Positions 53,964 through 62,573 of a stretch of 64,000 nucleotides of DNA are shown here, piece after piece. Both the position numbers and the translations under genes were made by a program. A model generated the notes under the pieces. It saw only the letters and a list, made by a program, of their open reading frames with translations, did no database searches and was not told the origin of the DNA. The stretch is from Anaerolineaceae bacterium (GTDB lineage Bacteria; Chloroflexota; Anaerolineae; Aggregatilineales; Phototrophicaceae): positions 1,674,001-1,738,000 of the forward strand of contig NZXX01000001.1 of NCBI GenBank assembly GCA_002702065.1, in the 5' to 3' direction. Position 1 is the first letter of the stretch, and each line of letters opens with the position of its first letter.

Positions 53964-54956
53964 ATGATGTCTGGCAGTGCAAAAACAGTGATGGTTACGG
54001 GTTCGGCAGGTTTTGTCGGCAGTCATCTTGTCGAGGAATTGGTCGACCGGGGGTATCGTGTAAAATGTTTTGTCCGGTACACCTCCACCAATGACCCCGG
54101 TTTTCTGAACCTGCTGCCAGAGGACAAGCGGTCATCTATCGAGATCATTGCGGGTGACCTGCGGGATCCGGATGCGGTTCAGAAAGCGGCCAATGGTGTG
54201 GATACGATCTTTCATCTGGCGGCATTGGTCGGCATTCCCTATTCATACGTCCATCCCTACGAAGTTATCGACACAAACGTCATGGGGACCGTCAATGTGC
54301 TTCAGGCTGCACGAGCGAACAATGTGGGCCGGCTAATCCACACATCGACCAGCGAGATTTATGGCACCGCACAGTATGTGCCGATTGATGAAGGTCATCC
54401 GGTGCAGGGCCAAAGCCCCTATTCCGCCAGCAAGATCGGGGCGGAAAAGATTGTCGAGAGTTATTATGCGTCCTTCAGCCTGCCATGTACGATTATCCGG
54501 CCCTTTAACATTTATGGTCCGCGCCAATCGACCCGCGCTGTGATCCCGACGATTATCACGCAGGCTCTGGTTCAGGATGAAATTAAACTGGGCAATACCC
54601 TGGCTACGCGCGATTTTACGTTTGTCAAAGACACCGTCAACGGTTTTATTATGGCTTCGGAGTCTGAAGCGGCTGTTGGCAAAACGGTGAATGTCGGCTC
54701 GAATTTTGAAGTTTCGATCAATGACCTTGTGAAAATGATCGTCCAGCTTGTCGGGCGCGACGTGAAAATTCATCAGGATGAGGTGCGCCTGCGCCCGGAC
54801 AAAAGTGAAGTGCAGCGGCTGTGGGCAGATAACACCCTCGCCAAAGAGACGTTTGGTTGGGAACCGAAAGTATCACTGACCGAAGGTCTGCAACGAACCA
54901 TCGAGTGGATTTCGGACAATATGGACCGATTTAAAGTAGGAGAATATTCCGTCTAA
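53964..54956 (+). CDS. legB: NAD-dependent 4,6-dehydratase, LegB-like
   Basis: A 330-residue extended SDR. ATG 53964 is chosen because AGGGG lies nine bases upstream; an earlier in-frame TTG would precede the ribosome site. Motifs: GSAGFVGSH (nucleotide), HLAALVGIPYSYVHP, HTSTSEIYGTAQ, YSASKIGAE (catalytic Tyr/Lys) and RPFNIYGPRQS. The conserved GTAQ and QGQSPYSASK blocks match, from memory, LegB-type UDP-GlcNAc 4,6-dehydratases that begin legionaminic-acid or bacillosamine-like amino-sugar synthesis; GDP-mannose dehydratases are less like it. It is first in the glycan operon, with a nucleotidyltransferase one base behind. Confidence 0.82.
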   Translation: MMSGSAKTVMVTGSAGFVGSHLVEELVDRGYRVKCFVRYTSTNDPGFLNLLPEDKRSSIEIIAGDLRDPDAVQKAANGVDTIFHLAALVGIPYSYVHPYEVIDTNVMGTVNVLQAARANNVGRLIHTSTSEIYGTAQYVPIDEGHPVQGQSPYSASKIGAEKIVESYYASFSLPCTIIRPFNIYGPRQSTRAVIPTIITQALVQDEIKLGNTLATRDFTFVKDTVNGFIMASESEAAVGKTVNVGSNFEVSINDLVKMIVQLVGRDVKIHQDEVRLRPDKSEVQRLWADNTLAKETFGWEPKVSLTEGLQRTIEWISDNMDRFKVGEYSV

Positions 54957-54957
54957 A

Positions 54958-55677
54958 ATGAAAGCCGTTATTCTAGCCGGGGGCAAAGGGACCCGTTTGC
55001 GCCCCTATACGACCATCTTCCCCAAGCCGCTGGTTCCGGTTGGCGAACGTCCGATACTGGACATTGTTATTCAGCAGCTTGCGTATTATGGCTTTGATGA
55101 GGTCATCCTGACGGTCGGGCATCTGGCCGATCTGATTCAGGCTTATTTTCATGATGGGGCGCGCAGTGCGCCAAACATGAAAATTTCTTATGTGCGCGAA
55201 GAAGCACCGTTAGGGACGGCGGGGCCGGTGGCACAAATCACCGATTTAGGCGACGAACCATTTCTGGTAATGAACGGTGATGTGCTGACGACCCTTAACT
55301 TTCGTGACCTAATGACTTATCATCGTACACACAATGGAATCTTAACGGTCGGAACATACGAAAAGCGCCACAAAATAGAACTGGGCGTTATCGAAACAGA
55401 TGAGCAGGGCAGAATCCTGCGTTATGTCGAAAAGCCCGAAAAGGTCTTTCCGGTCAGCATGGGCATTTATGTTTATGATCCTGCCGTGCTCAAGTACATT
55501 GGCACGGATGCCCCAACTGATTTTCCGGAACTGGTTCGACGACTGCTTGATGACGGCCAGGAAGTGATGAGCTATCGCTGTCAAGATTTCTGGCTGGATA
55601 TTGGCAACCAGGATGATTACCTTGAGGCGCAGGCAATCTTCGAGGAAATGCACGATCAATTTTTGCCCGGCACATAG
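54958..55677 (+). CDS. Sugar-1-phosphate nucleotidyltransferase
   Basis: A 239-residue NTP-transferase. The signature GGKGTRLRPYT near residue 8 and the FPKPLVPVGERP block bind nucleotide and phosphate; VMNGDVLT has the metal Asp, and YVEKPEKV follows. No C-terminal left-handed beta-helix is present, so it is a short RmlA/GMPP-like form. It activates a sugar phosphate (glucose or an amino sugar) for the glycan made by this operon. In LegB-containing loci a partner of this kind often supplies the nucleotide sugar; specificity cannot be read. Confidence 0.88.
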   Translation: MKAVILAGGKGTRLRPYTTIFPKPLVPVGERPILDIVIQQLAYYGFDEVILTVGHLADLIQAYFHDGARSAPNMKISYVREEAPLGTAGPVAQITDLGDEPFLVMNGDVLTTLNFRDLMTYHRTHNGILTVGTYEKRHKIELGVIETDEQGRILRYVEKPEKVFPVSMGIYVYDPAVLKYIGTDAPTDFPELVRRLLDDGQEVMSYRCQDFWLDIGNQDDYLEAQAIFEEMHDQFLPGT

Positions 55678-55727
55678 CTGCCGTTTTTGACCTCGGCCCC
55701 AAGCGATAGACAGCGTTTGTTGATGAG

Positions 55728-56630
55728 GTGATTTTGGATACTCTGGATAGTCAGAACAGAACATCAGAACCGATGCATAAATCCGCAATACAACCCAACA
55801 CCACGCAGAATGATTTCAGTTATATCATCGGCCAACCTCATCGCTTTACGCACATACCGGTCAAGCAGATTTGGCAGTATCGCGAGTTGCTGGTTTATCT
55901 GGTCAGGCGCGACCTGAGGGTTCGCTATACACAATCTGTCATCGGGGTTGGGTGGGCCGTGATCAAACCACTGCTGATGATGCTGATGTTTGCACTGGTT
56001 TTCGGCATGATTATTCAGGTGCCTACGGGCCCGGTGCCTTATCAGATATTTGTCTATGCAGGGTTGCTGGCCTGGACCGCATTTTCCACCATCGTAACGA
56101 TTGTTTCCGGCTCGATCATCTATAGTTCGACCCTCCTGAACAAAATATACTTTCCCAGGCTGCTTATTCCATTGAGCGCCTCGGTGTCGCCGGTCATCGA
56201 CTTCCTGATTTCGATCCCCATTTTCATTGTGTTTATGATCGTATCAGATGTCCCGTTGTCGCCTCAGTTTATTCTGCTGCCGGTTTTTGTGGTGCTGGTT
56301 TACTTACTGGCGCTCGGTCTTGGCCTGTGGTTGGCTGCGCTGCATGTGCGCTATCACGACATTGGGCAGCTTGTGCCGATTCTGATGCAGCTATGGATGT
56401 ATGCCTCACCGATTATCTATCCAATCGACATTGTCCCGGCGCACTGGTTAACCATTTACAGCCTGAACCCCTCGGTCGGGATTATTCGCGGCTTTCAGTG
56501 GGTGCTGCTGGATACGCCGCCGCCAACCGAATTGATGATGGCATCGACCATTGTCTGGATTTTGCTGCTGGTCACGACCGGGCTTTTCTTCTTTCAATAT
56601 TCTGAAAGAAGCTTTGCGGATATTGTGTAA
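55728..56630 (+). CDS. wzm: Polysaccharide ABC exporter permease (Wzm/TagG-like)
   Basis: A 300-residue ABC-2 type permease. The first 60 residues are cytosolic and polar; PVKQIWQYRELLVYLVRRDLRVRYTQS then leads into six helices, the standard entry of Wzm/TagG exporters. Start is uncertain: GTG 55728 has no good ribosome site, TTG 55734 follows GAGGTG, and ATG 55773 is possible. Its stop overlaps the ATPase ATG, as in Wzm-Wzt pairs. It exports a lipid-linked, fully built glycan chain across the membrane. Confidence 0.9.
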   Translation: MILDTLDSQNRTSEPMHKSAIQPNTTQNDFSYIIGQPHRFTHIPVKQIWQYRELLVYLVRRDLRVRYTQSVIGVGWAVIKPLLMMLMFALVFGMIIQVPTGPVPYQIFVYAGLLAWTAFSTIVTIVSGSIIYSSTLLNKIYFPRLLIPLSASVSPVIDFLISIPIFIVFMIVSDVPLSPQFILLPVFVVLVYLLALGLGLWLAALHVRYHDIGQLVPILMQLWMYASPIIYPIDIVPAHWLTIYSLNPSVGIIRGFQWVLLDTPPPTELMMASTIVWILLLVTTGLFFFQYSERSFADIV

Positions 56631-57433
56631 TGCGTAACGTTGTCATTCATGCGGAAAATGTGTCCAAGAAATATCTGATCGGTTACACCCGTGAGACCAC
56701 GCTGCGCGGGCGTGTCGATAGCATCGTTCAGAATTTCCTTCACCGGGACAAGCAGCGACCATCCCAGACCGTCGAACTGTGGGCGCTGGATAATGTATCG
56801 TTCGAGATCGCGGAAGGCGAGGTCATCGGGCTGGTTGGCCCAAATGGTTCTGGCAAGAGCACACTGCTGAAAATTCTTTCCCGCATTACCTTACCGACAA
56901 AAGGTTGGGTTGGCATCAAGGGGCGGGTGGGCAGCTTGCTGGAGATCGGCACCGGTTTTCACCCGGAGCTGACAGGTCGGGAAAATATCTATCTGAATGG
57001 GGCTGTACTGGGCCTGCGCAAAACAGAAATTGACCGTAAGTTTGACGAAATTGTCGCTTTTTCCGAGATCGACAAGTTTCTCGATACGCCGGTCAAACGC
57101 TATTCCAGTGGGATGTATACGCGTCTTGCGTTTTCTGTCGCGGCTCACACATCTGCGGACATTCTATTGATTGATGAGGTCCTGGCGGTGGGTGATGCGG
57201 CTTTCCAACAGAAATCACTCGCGCGCATGCGGCATCTTGTTCGCGAAGAAGGACGCACGGTCATCTTTGTCAGCCACAATACGGACAGTATTCGCTCTAT
57301 TTGTCATCGCTGTGTATACCTGGAACGAGGCAAAGTTCAATCTATCGGCCCCACGGACGAAGTGCTGAATCACTATACCTCAACGATCAAGCCCTTGGCT
57401 CCCGTTCCTTCCATCGTACAAGTTACAGAATAA
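56630..57433 (+). CDS. wzt: Polysaccharide ABC exporter ATPase (Wzt/TagH-like, short form)
   Basis: A 267-residue ATPase. Walker A GPNGSGKST near residue 68, signature RYSSGMYTRLAFSVA, Walker B ILLIDEVLAVGD and switch His in FVSHNTDSI are intact. ELTGRENIYLNG is typical of the polysaccharide/teichoic-acid exporter class. The protein stops about 15 residues after the ATPase fold, so it lacks the C-terminal carbohydrate-binding domain that reads chain-end modifications in long Wzt proteins. Confidence 0.93.
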   Translation: MRNVVIHAENVSKKYLIGYTRETTLRGRVDSIVQNFLHRDKQRPSQTVELWALDNVSFEIAEGEVIGLVGPNGSGKSTLLKILSRITLPTKGWVGIKGRVGSLLEIGTGFHPELTGRENIYLNGAVLGLRKTEIDRKFDEIVAFSEIDKFLDTPVKRYSSGMYTRLAFSVAAHTSADILLIDEVLAVGDAAFQQKSLARMRHLVREEGRTVIFVSHNTDSIRSICHRCVYLERGKVQSIGPTDEVLNHYTSTIKPLAPVPSIVQVTE

Positions 57434-57486
57434 ATGTTGGTCACACATGTGAAGCGTGTTGCGCCTTATGCGCTGAGTTGGGGGAT

Positions 57487-59238
57487 ATGACACGGTTCTC
57501 CGGGTTAGATCGGGAAACACTGGCTGCGTTAATTCGATCCTATATTGTGCCCGTCGATACAGCGGTTGAAATCAGCGCGCTGCCACAGCCACAGCCATAT
57601 TTTCGTGCGTCGCACCATGTCTTTTGCCAGGTAGGCCGCCACCATAATCCCGATCCACAACAACAGCACAGCCAGCATCAATCGCCATATCAGCTTGTTG
57701 AGGAAGACGGGCTGGAATATTTGCGGATGCTGTCTTCGGATTCGGTCGACAGTATCTTTCTGATGAATGTCCTGCGTGGTCTGGATAGTGATGAGGGCAA
57801 AGCACTCCTGGATGAGAGTTTGCGGGTTGCCCGGTCGCAGATTGTGGTTTTTTCACTGCTGCCACCTGCCACCGATATTTCAGAAAATGACTTAAATGCG
57901 GTTGCGGCGTCGGCTTTTGACCAGAACTGGCATGTCTTTCAGAGTGCGGAACCCGTGCCGGATGCGTCAGGTGACGGTTCGTTCGTTCATTGCTGGGCTG
58001 TCTGCAATTGTGGCATGCCTGATGTCTTTCGGCTGGGGGTGTTATCCGGCTTTAGCGGGTTGCCACCTGCGCCGTCCGGGCAGGCAAACATGCTTGACCG
58101 GCTGTTTCGCCATTGGCTGCCTGATCGGTACCGCCTGTTTTATATTCTGTTATTTACGCCGCTAGTATTTCCGCTGGGTGAGGAGGGGCGACTGCCAGCA
58201 AAGTACATCGAACTTAATGACAACCGCGTTTTTAATGTGCCGAGGTTATATCGGCTGTTTGCCAAACACAAACTTGACCGGTTAACACGCCTGCTGGTCA
58301 TCATTGCCAATATTTATTATGTGTCGCGGGAACTGGGCAAGCACTTGATTCAGGAAGACTGTGATTGGGTGGTGGCTTGTACCTACAGCCTGATAGAGAT
58401 GCCAGTTGGGTTTATTGCCAGCCGAATAGCCAAGCGACCCTTTTGCGCCTATTACTTTGACTGGTATGCCTACCAATCGGTTGATCCGATGGAGAAACGA
58501 ATTGCCTGGCTGGCGGAACATCTGATTCTACGCTTGGCTGACCTGGTTATTGTGCCAAATGAGACGCTTCAGGAAATACTTCGGCAAAGGTACGGTGTGG
58601 TGTCCACCGTGATTCATAACCCAAACGCGCCTGAGTTCTTAGAATTTGAACCATCCAGCGACTGGCCGACTAAAAAAAGTGAAATTCGCATCGTCTATAC
58701 CGGTTCGGTTTATCATGCCAATGCCGATTCGCTGCGTAATCTGGCAAAGGCGATAGGCAAAATTGGCCGCCCAGAGCTGAAGCTGCATATTTATACGTCA
58801 CAGGCACCGTCTAGTCTGGCGCTTGAACCGGCAGATGAAAATCATGTCATTTTTCATGAGTATCTGGACCGTGCCGAAGTTGCGCAGGTGCAGCGCAAGG
58901 CCGATATTCTGTATTTACCGCTTGGGTTTAACAGTGGCATAGACGAAATCATCCAGACATCCGCACCGGGCAAGATGGGTGAGTATCTGGCGAGTGGACG
59001 CCCCATACTGGTTCATGCGCCGCCATCATCCTTTCTGGCCGACTATATGCAACGCCATTGCTGTGCCGTTGTCGTGGATGAGGATAATGTTGCGGTATTG
59101 GCTGAGGCTATTATGAAGATCATGAATTCGGCGGACCTGCGCGAGACAATTTCGGAGCAAGCCCGACGCCGGGCGATTCTGGATTTTAACCCGGATATCG
59201 AGGGACAAAAATTTGTTCAACTGTTTCTTCAAAGTTAA
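57487..59238 (+). CDS. Glycosyltransferase (GT4-like) with N-terminal decayed methyltransferase-like domain
   Basis: A 583-residue protein. Start ATG 57487 is the first after the Wzt stop in this frame. Residues 1-185 look like a class-I methyltransferase remnant: QPYFRASHHVFCQV, then SSDSVDSIFLMNVLRGLDSDEGKALLDE and RSQIVVFSLLPP, but the SAM-binding glycine loop before QPYF is replaced by SALPQPQP and a His/Gln-rich run follows. Residues from about 215 on form a GT-B fold with CAYYFDWYAYQS, VIVPNETLQEILRQRYG, IVYTGSVYHANA and PGKMGEYLASGRPIL. The gene lies 53 bases after wzt, in the exporter operon. Sugar specificity is unknown. Confidence 0.8.
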   Translation: MTRFSGLDRETLAALIRSYIVPVDTAVEISALPQPQPYFRASHHVFCQVGRHHNPDPQQQHSQHQSPYQLVEEDGLEYLRMLSSDSVDSIFLMNVLRGLDSDEGKALLDESLRVARSQIVVFSLLPPATDISENDLNAVAASAFDQNWHVFQSAEPVPDASGDGSFVHCWAVCNCGMPDVFRLGVLSGFSGLPPAPSGQANMLDRLFRHWLPDRYRLFYILLFTPLVFPLGEEGRLPAKYIELNDNRVFNVPRLYRLFAKHKLDRLTRLLVIIANIYYVSRELGKHLIQEDCDWVVACTYSLIEMPVGFIASRIAKRPFCAYYFDWYAYQSVDPMEKRIAWLAEHLILRLADLVIVPNETLQEILRQRYGVVSTVIHNPNAPEFLEFEPSSDWPTKKSEIRIVYTGSVYHANADSLRNLAKAIGKIGRPELKLHIYTSQAPSSLALEPADENHVIFHEYLDRAEVAQVQRKADILYLPLGFNSGIDEIIQTSAPGKMGEYLASGRPILVHAPPSSFLADYMQRHCCAVVVDEDNVAVLAEAIMKIMNSADLRETISEQARRRAILDFNPDIEGQKFVQLFLQS

Positions 59239-59289
59239 TATTAATAGCTCGGCTGACCATGACGTAGTGATCTTGCCACTAGATAGCCT

Positions 59290-60093
59290 ATGAAGAATAC
59301 AACGATATTTCTGCACATCCCCAAAACGGGTGGCAATACACTGAGCCAGATCTTGCGCCGCCTGTATAACAGCGAGCATACGCGGAGTATTTATTCGCTA
59401 AAAGATCTCGACACATTCTTGAACGCGCCCCTTGAAGATCGCTCGACGGTTGAGCTGCTTGAAGGGCATTTTAGCTATGGTATTCATGACTACCTGCCCC
59501 GACCAAGCTCGTATATCACCATGCTCCGCGACCCGGTCGAGCGCATTCTGTCACTTTACTATTATATTCTGCGGGAACCAGCCAATTATCTGCACCGGAC
59601 TGTTGTTGACCAGCAGATGTCTCTCGAGGCCTTTGTTAACAGCAACCTCACCATTGAAGTGACCAACTTCCAAACGCGTGCGCTTGCTGGCATGACCCTG
59701 GACCCGGATAGTACACAGGTTGTGGGCGAGGAAGCCCTGATGCTTGCCCAGCGACGACTGAGAGAAAATTTCGCTGTGGCCGGTGTGCTCGACAAATTTG
59801 ATGAATCACTGGTTTTGCTCAGTGATCATTTTGGCTGGAATTTATCCGATTCCAAATTGTCTTATACAAAAGGGAACGTCAGCCATGGACGCCCCACTCG
59901 ACACGACATCAGCGACCATATCTATCGCGCCATTCTAAAAACGAATGAGCTGGATTATGAACTTTATCGCTACGCCACGAGTTTATTTGCTGTCCACACC
60001 CGGCTAAAGTTCTGGCGTATGGTACCGTACCGGGCTCAACAATTTCGGAAATTAAATGAAGCTCGTCAGGTCACGTCTCGGCGTGATGGATAA
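59290..60093 (+). CDS. Sulfotransferase family protein (carbohydrate type)
   Basis: A 267-residue protein starting at ATG 59290. The PAPS 5'-phosphosulfate loop is HIPKTGGNT (residues 9-17) and the 3'-phosphate region is LRDPVERILSLYYY (around 78-91). A later IFR-like tail is less clear. This layout is that of sulfotransferase family 2 / heparan-sulfate-like enzymes. Between glycosyltransferase genes it should sulfate the exported glycan or its precursor. No PAPS-synthesis gene is in the window. Confidence 0.87.
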   Translation: MKNTTIFLHIPKTGGNTLSQILRRLYNSEHTRSIYSLKDLDTFLNAPLEDRSTVELLEGHFSYGIHDYLPRPSSYITMLRDPVERILSLYYYILREPANYLHRTVVDQQMSLEAFVNSNLTIEVTNFQTRALAGMTLDPDSTQVVGEEALMLAQRRLRENFAVAGVLDKFDESLVLLSDHFGWNLSDSKLSYTKGNVSHGRPTRHDISDHIYRAILKTNELDYELYRYATSLFAVHTRLKFWRMVPYRAQQFRKLNEARQVTSRRDG

Positions 60094-60140
60094 CGTGCGC
60101 GGGGCAGGTGACATGGTCACAGTACATCGAGAGAGAACGC

Positions 60141-61331
60141 ATGAAGATACTTTTTGTTGCATTTCCTCATAGCATTCATACCGCGCGTTGGATTATGCAG
60201 GTGACAGATCAGGGATGGGACGTTCATCTGTATCCATCCGATCAGTGGCCGCTGCATGAAAAGCTACAGGGCAAGGTGAATTTCCATAAACCCACCCTAC
60301 GCCTCAGCTTTTTACGACGCGCTTTGATGCGCTTGCTGATGCACTGGCCGACGCATCGTGGCTCTGGGCACCTGCGACGCATGATTCATCGTCTGGAAAA
60401 GCGTGAGATCACGGATCTGGGCGACCTGATCCAGCATATTCAACCCGATATGGTCCATTCACTCGAAATTCAGCACGCCGGTTACCTGACTCATGCTGCC
60501 AAACGAAAACTTGGCGCGAAATTTCCCACATGGCTGGTGACCAACTGGGGCAGCGATGTCTATTTGTTTGGTCAGCTGGAAGAGCATCGCGAACAGGTGA
60601 AGGCGGTCTTGCGCGATTGTGATTATTACGCCTGTGAATGCGAACGAGATATTGCCATTGCCCAGGGGCTTGGCTTTTCCGGCAAGGTTCTGACGGTGCT
60701 GCCTGCGGGTGGTGGCTTTGATCTGGATGACCTGCTGCAATATCGGACGCCGGGAAAAGTATCGGAACGCAAGGTTATTATCCTGAAGGGCTATCAGCAC
60801 TGGGCTGGACGCGCCATGGTTGGCCTGCGGGCAATCGAAATGTGCGCTGAGGAGATCAAGGCAGGCGGGTATCGTGTGCTTGTTCCGCTGGCGAACCCTG
60901 ACATGCGCATCGCGGCTGAAGTCGTCGCCAACGCAACCGGGTTGCAATTCGAGTATCCGATCCATGGCCCGTATGAAGGCGCGCTTGAACGATTTGGATC
61001 GGCGCGTATTCATATCGGCCTGAGTATCTCGGATGGCATCAGCCAGTCGTTTCTGGAGTCGATGGTGCTGGGCGCATTCCCTATTCAGTCGGGCACGGCT
61101 TGCGCAGATGAATGGATTACGGACGGCGAGACCGGGTTTGTTGTGCCGCCGAATGATCCACACATTGTGGCGGACGCATTGCGTAAGGCGCTTGCGGATG
61201 ACGCGTTGGTAGATGAGGCTGCTGCCAAAAACTGGCAGACGTGCCAGGAACGGCTGGCGTATCCGATCGTGAAAGCGCAAGCAGTTGCGCTTTATGAGCG
61301 TGTTTACTCAGAGACGCAGCAGCCTGCATGA
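60141..61331 (+). CDS. Glycosyltransferase, GT4-like
   Basis: A 396-residue protein. ATG 60141 gives the normal N-terminus MKILFVAFPHSIHTARWI, with GAGAG upstream; an earlier in-frame start adds a polar tail and is less likely. The N-terminal Rossmann part has VHSLEIQHAGYL and VTNWGSDVYLFG; the C-terminal part has GADGISQSFLESM-type motif (SISDGISQSFLESM, with the Glu of the E-x7-E nucleotide site) and TDGETGFVVPPNDP. It is a retaining GT-B enzyme adding a sugar to the glycan. The next gene overlaps by four bases. Confidence 0.88.
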   Translation: MKILFVAFPHSIHTARWIMQVTDQGWDVHLYPSDQWPLHEKLQGKVNFHKPTLRLSFLRRALMRLLMHWPTHRGSGHLRRMIHRLEKREITDLGDLIQHIQPDMVHSLEIQHAGYLTHAAKRKLGAKFPTWLVTNWGSDVYLFGQLEEHREQVKAVLRDCDYYACECERDIAIAQGLGFSGKVLTVLPAGGGFDLDDLLQYRTPGKVSERKVIILKGYQHWAGRAMVGLRAIEMCAEEIKAGGYRVLVPLANPDMRIAAEVVANATGLQFEYPIHGPYEGALERFGSARIHIGLSISDGISQSFLESMVLGAFPIQSGTACADEWITDGETGFVVPPNDPHIVADALRKALADDALVDEAAAKNWQTCQERLAYPIVKAQAVALYERVYSETQQPA

Positions 61332-62557
61332 AGACCCTGCTCTTATCAGACATACCACCGTCGAAGGAATATACCGCCGGATTGTTCCTCGACCAGTTAG
61401 TACGCCTGCTGCCACAGGGGTCTGTTTGTTGTTACACCATCGAAAGTGCTGAACTGACGTATACCCTGTCGTCCTACTTTGAGAGTATACCGTTCCAGCG
61501 TGAGCAGTTGCCAAATGAGAGCCAGTGGATATATAACAGCCCCTGGCGAATGCTGCCGTTTCGGGCAGCGCAGCTTGTATTTGAAGCATACATTCGCTGG
61601 TGGTGGTTGCCCTCCGTAGCCCTGCGTGTTGCTGACTATGCCTACGAAATGGAGGTTCAGCGCCTGTGGTGTGTTCTGGAGTCACCGGCGCTGCTTCAGG
61701 TTGCCTATCTGGTGGCCCGCATACTTGATATTCCGTATTTTTCGCAGGTGCTGGATCCGCCGCATACCCGAATCAGTGTGTACCATATCCGGCCATTTTT
61801 TGCCGAGCGCATACTGCGCGATTTTGACCGGTCGGTATCGATGAGTCTGAGCTGTGCGACTGGCTCATGGAATATGGCGGATGATTATCAGCTGCGGTAT
61901 GGCGTCCGCACCACACCGGTTATTCCCAGCCTGAGCAAGGCTGATCTGCGTAAACCAGCCCGTGCCCCATCCTCTGATGATGAGCTGGTGATTGGCATGG
62001 CCGGGCAATTATATGCCCTGGATGCCTGGATTTCGCTTTTATGCGCCTTGGATCAGGTGAATTGGGTCATTGCCGGGCGGAAAGTTAAGATTCGGATTCT
62101 GAGCAACGAGGCGAATTTGCAGACGCGGCGACCTGCCTGTATAGAGTTTCTCGGCTGGCGCCCGCAGCAGGAAGCGCTTGAAATCCTCGCTCAGACGGAC
62201 GTTCTTTATTTGCCGTACCGTTTCAGTCGTGAGTTTGATCAGGAAATCCGGCTGTCGTTTCCTTCCAAGCTGACATCATATCTGACGGTTGGTCGTCCGA
62301 TTTTTTTCCACGGGCCGGAGATGGCTTCGCCCGGCCAGTTTCTTGCCAAGCATGAGGCTGGGATGCTGTGCTATTCGATTAGCGAGGAGGACATCCTTGC
62401 CAAACTGACCGAGCTGGTTGAAAATCAGGATCTTTATTGCAAGCTGTCCCATAATGCCGGGCAGGCGTTTGTCGAAAATCTCACCTTTGATGTTTTACGG
62501 CGACAGTTTGCACGGTTTCTGGGTGTGCATGAAGCCAGCTTGAATGCTATCGAATAG
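61328..62557 (+). CDS. Glycosyltransferase, GT-B fold
   Basis: A 409-residue protein overlapping the preceding GT by ATGA. The N-terminus MKTLLLSDIPPSKEYTAGLFLDQL is a common start in GT4-like enzymes of cell-surface loci. DPPHTRISVYHI and VSMSLSCATGSW occur in the middle. In the C-terminal half are VIGMAGQLYALDAW, FLGWRPQQEALEIL and SFPSKLTSYLTVGRPIFFHGP, the donor-site region. The acceptor and sugar are unknown. Confidence 0.85.
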   Translation: MKTLLLSDIPPSKEYTAGLFLDQLVRLLPQGSVCCYTIESAELTYTLSSYFESIPFQREQLPNESQWIYNSPWRMLPFRAAQLVFEAYIRWWWLPSVALRVADYAYEMEVQRLWCVLESPALLQVAYLVARILDIPYFSQVLDPPHTRISVYHIRPFFAERILRDFDRSVSMSLSCATGSWNMADDYQLRYGVRTTPVIPSLSKADLRKPARAPSSDDELVIGMAGQLYALDAWISLLCALDQVNWVIAGRKVKIRILSNEANLQTRRPACIEFLGWRPQQEALEILAQTDVLYLPYRFSREFDQEIRLSFPSKLTSYLTVGRPIFFHGPEMASPGQFLAKHEAGMLCYSISEEDILAKLTELVENQDLYCKLSHNAGQAFVENLTFDVLRRQFARFLGVHEASLNAIE

Positions 62558-62573
62558 AGAGGAATTCTCCTCA

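Noticed and set aside
57301..57486. Extension of the GT fusion into the wzt gene
   Set aside because: It would overlap wzt by over 130 bases and encodes residues without domain character.
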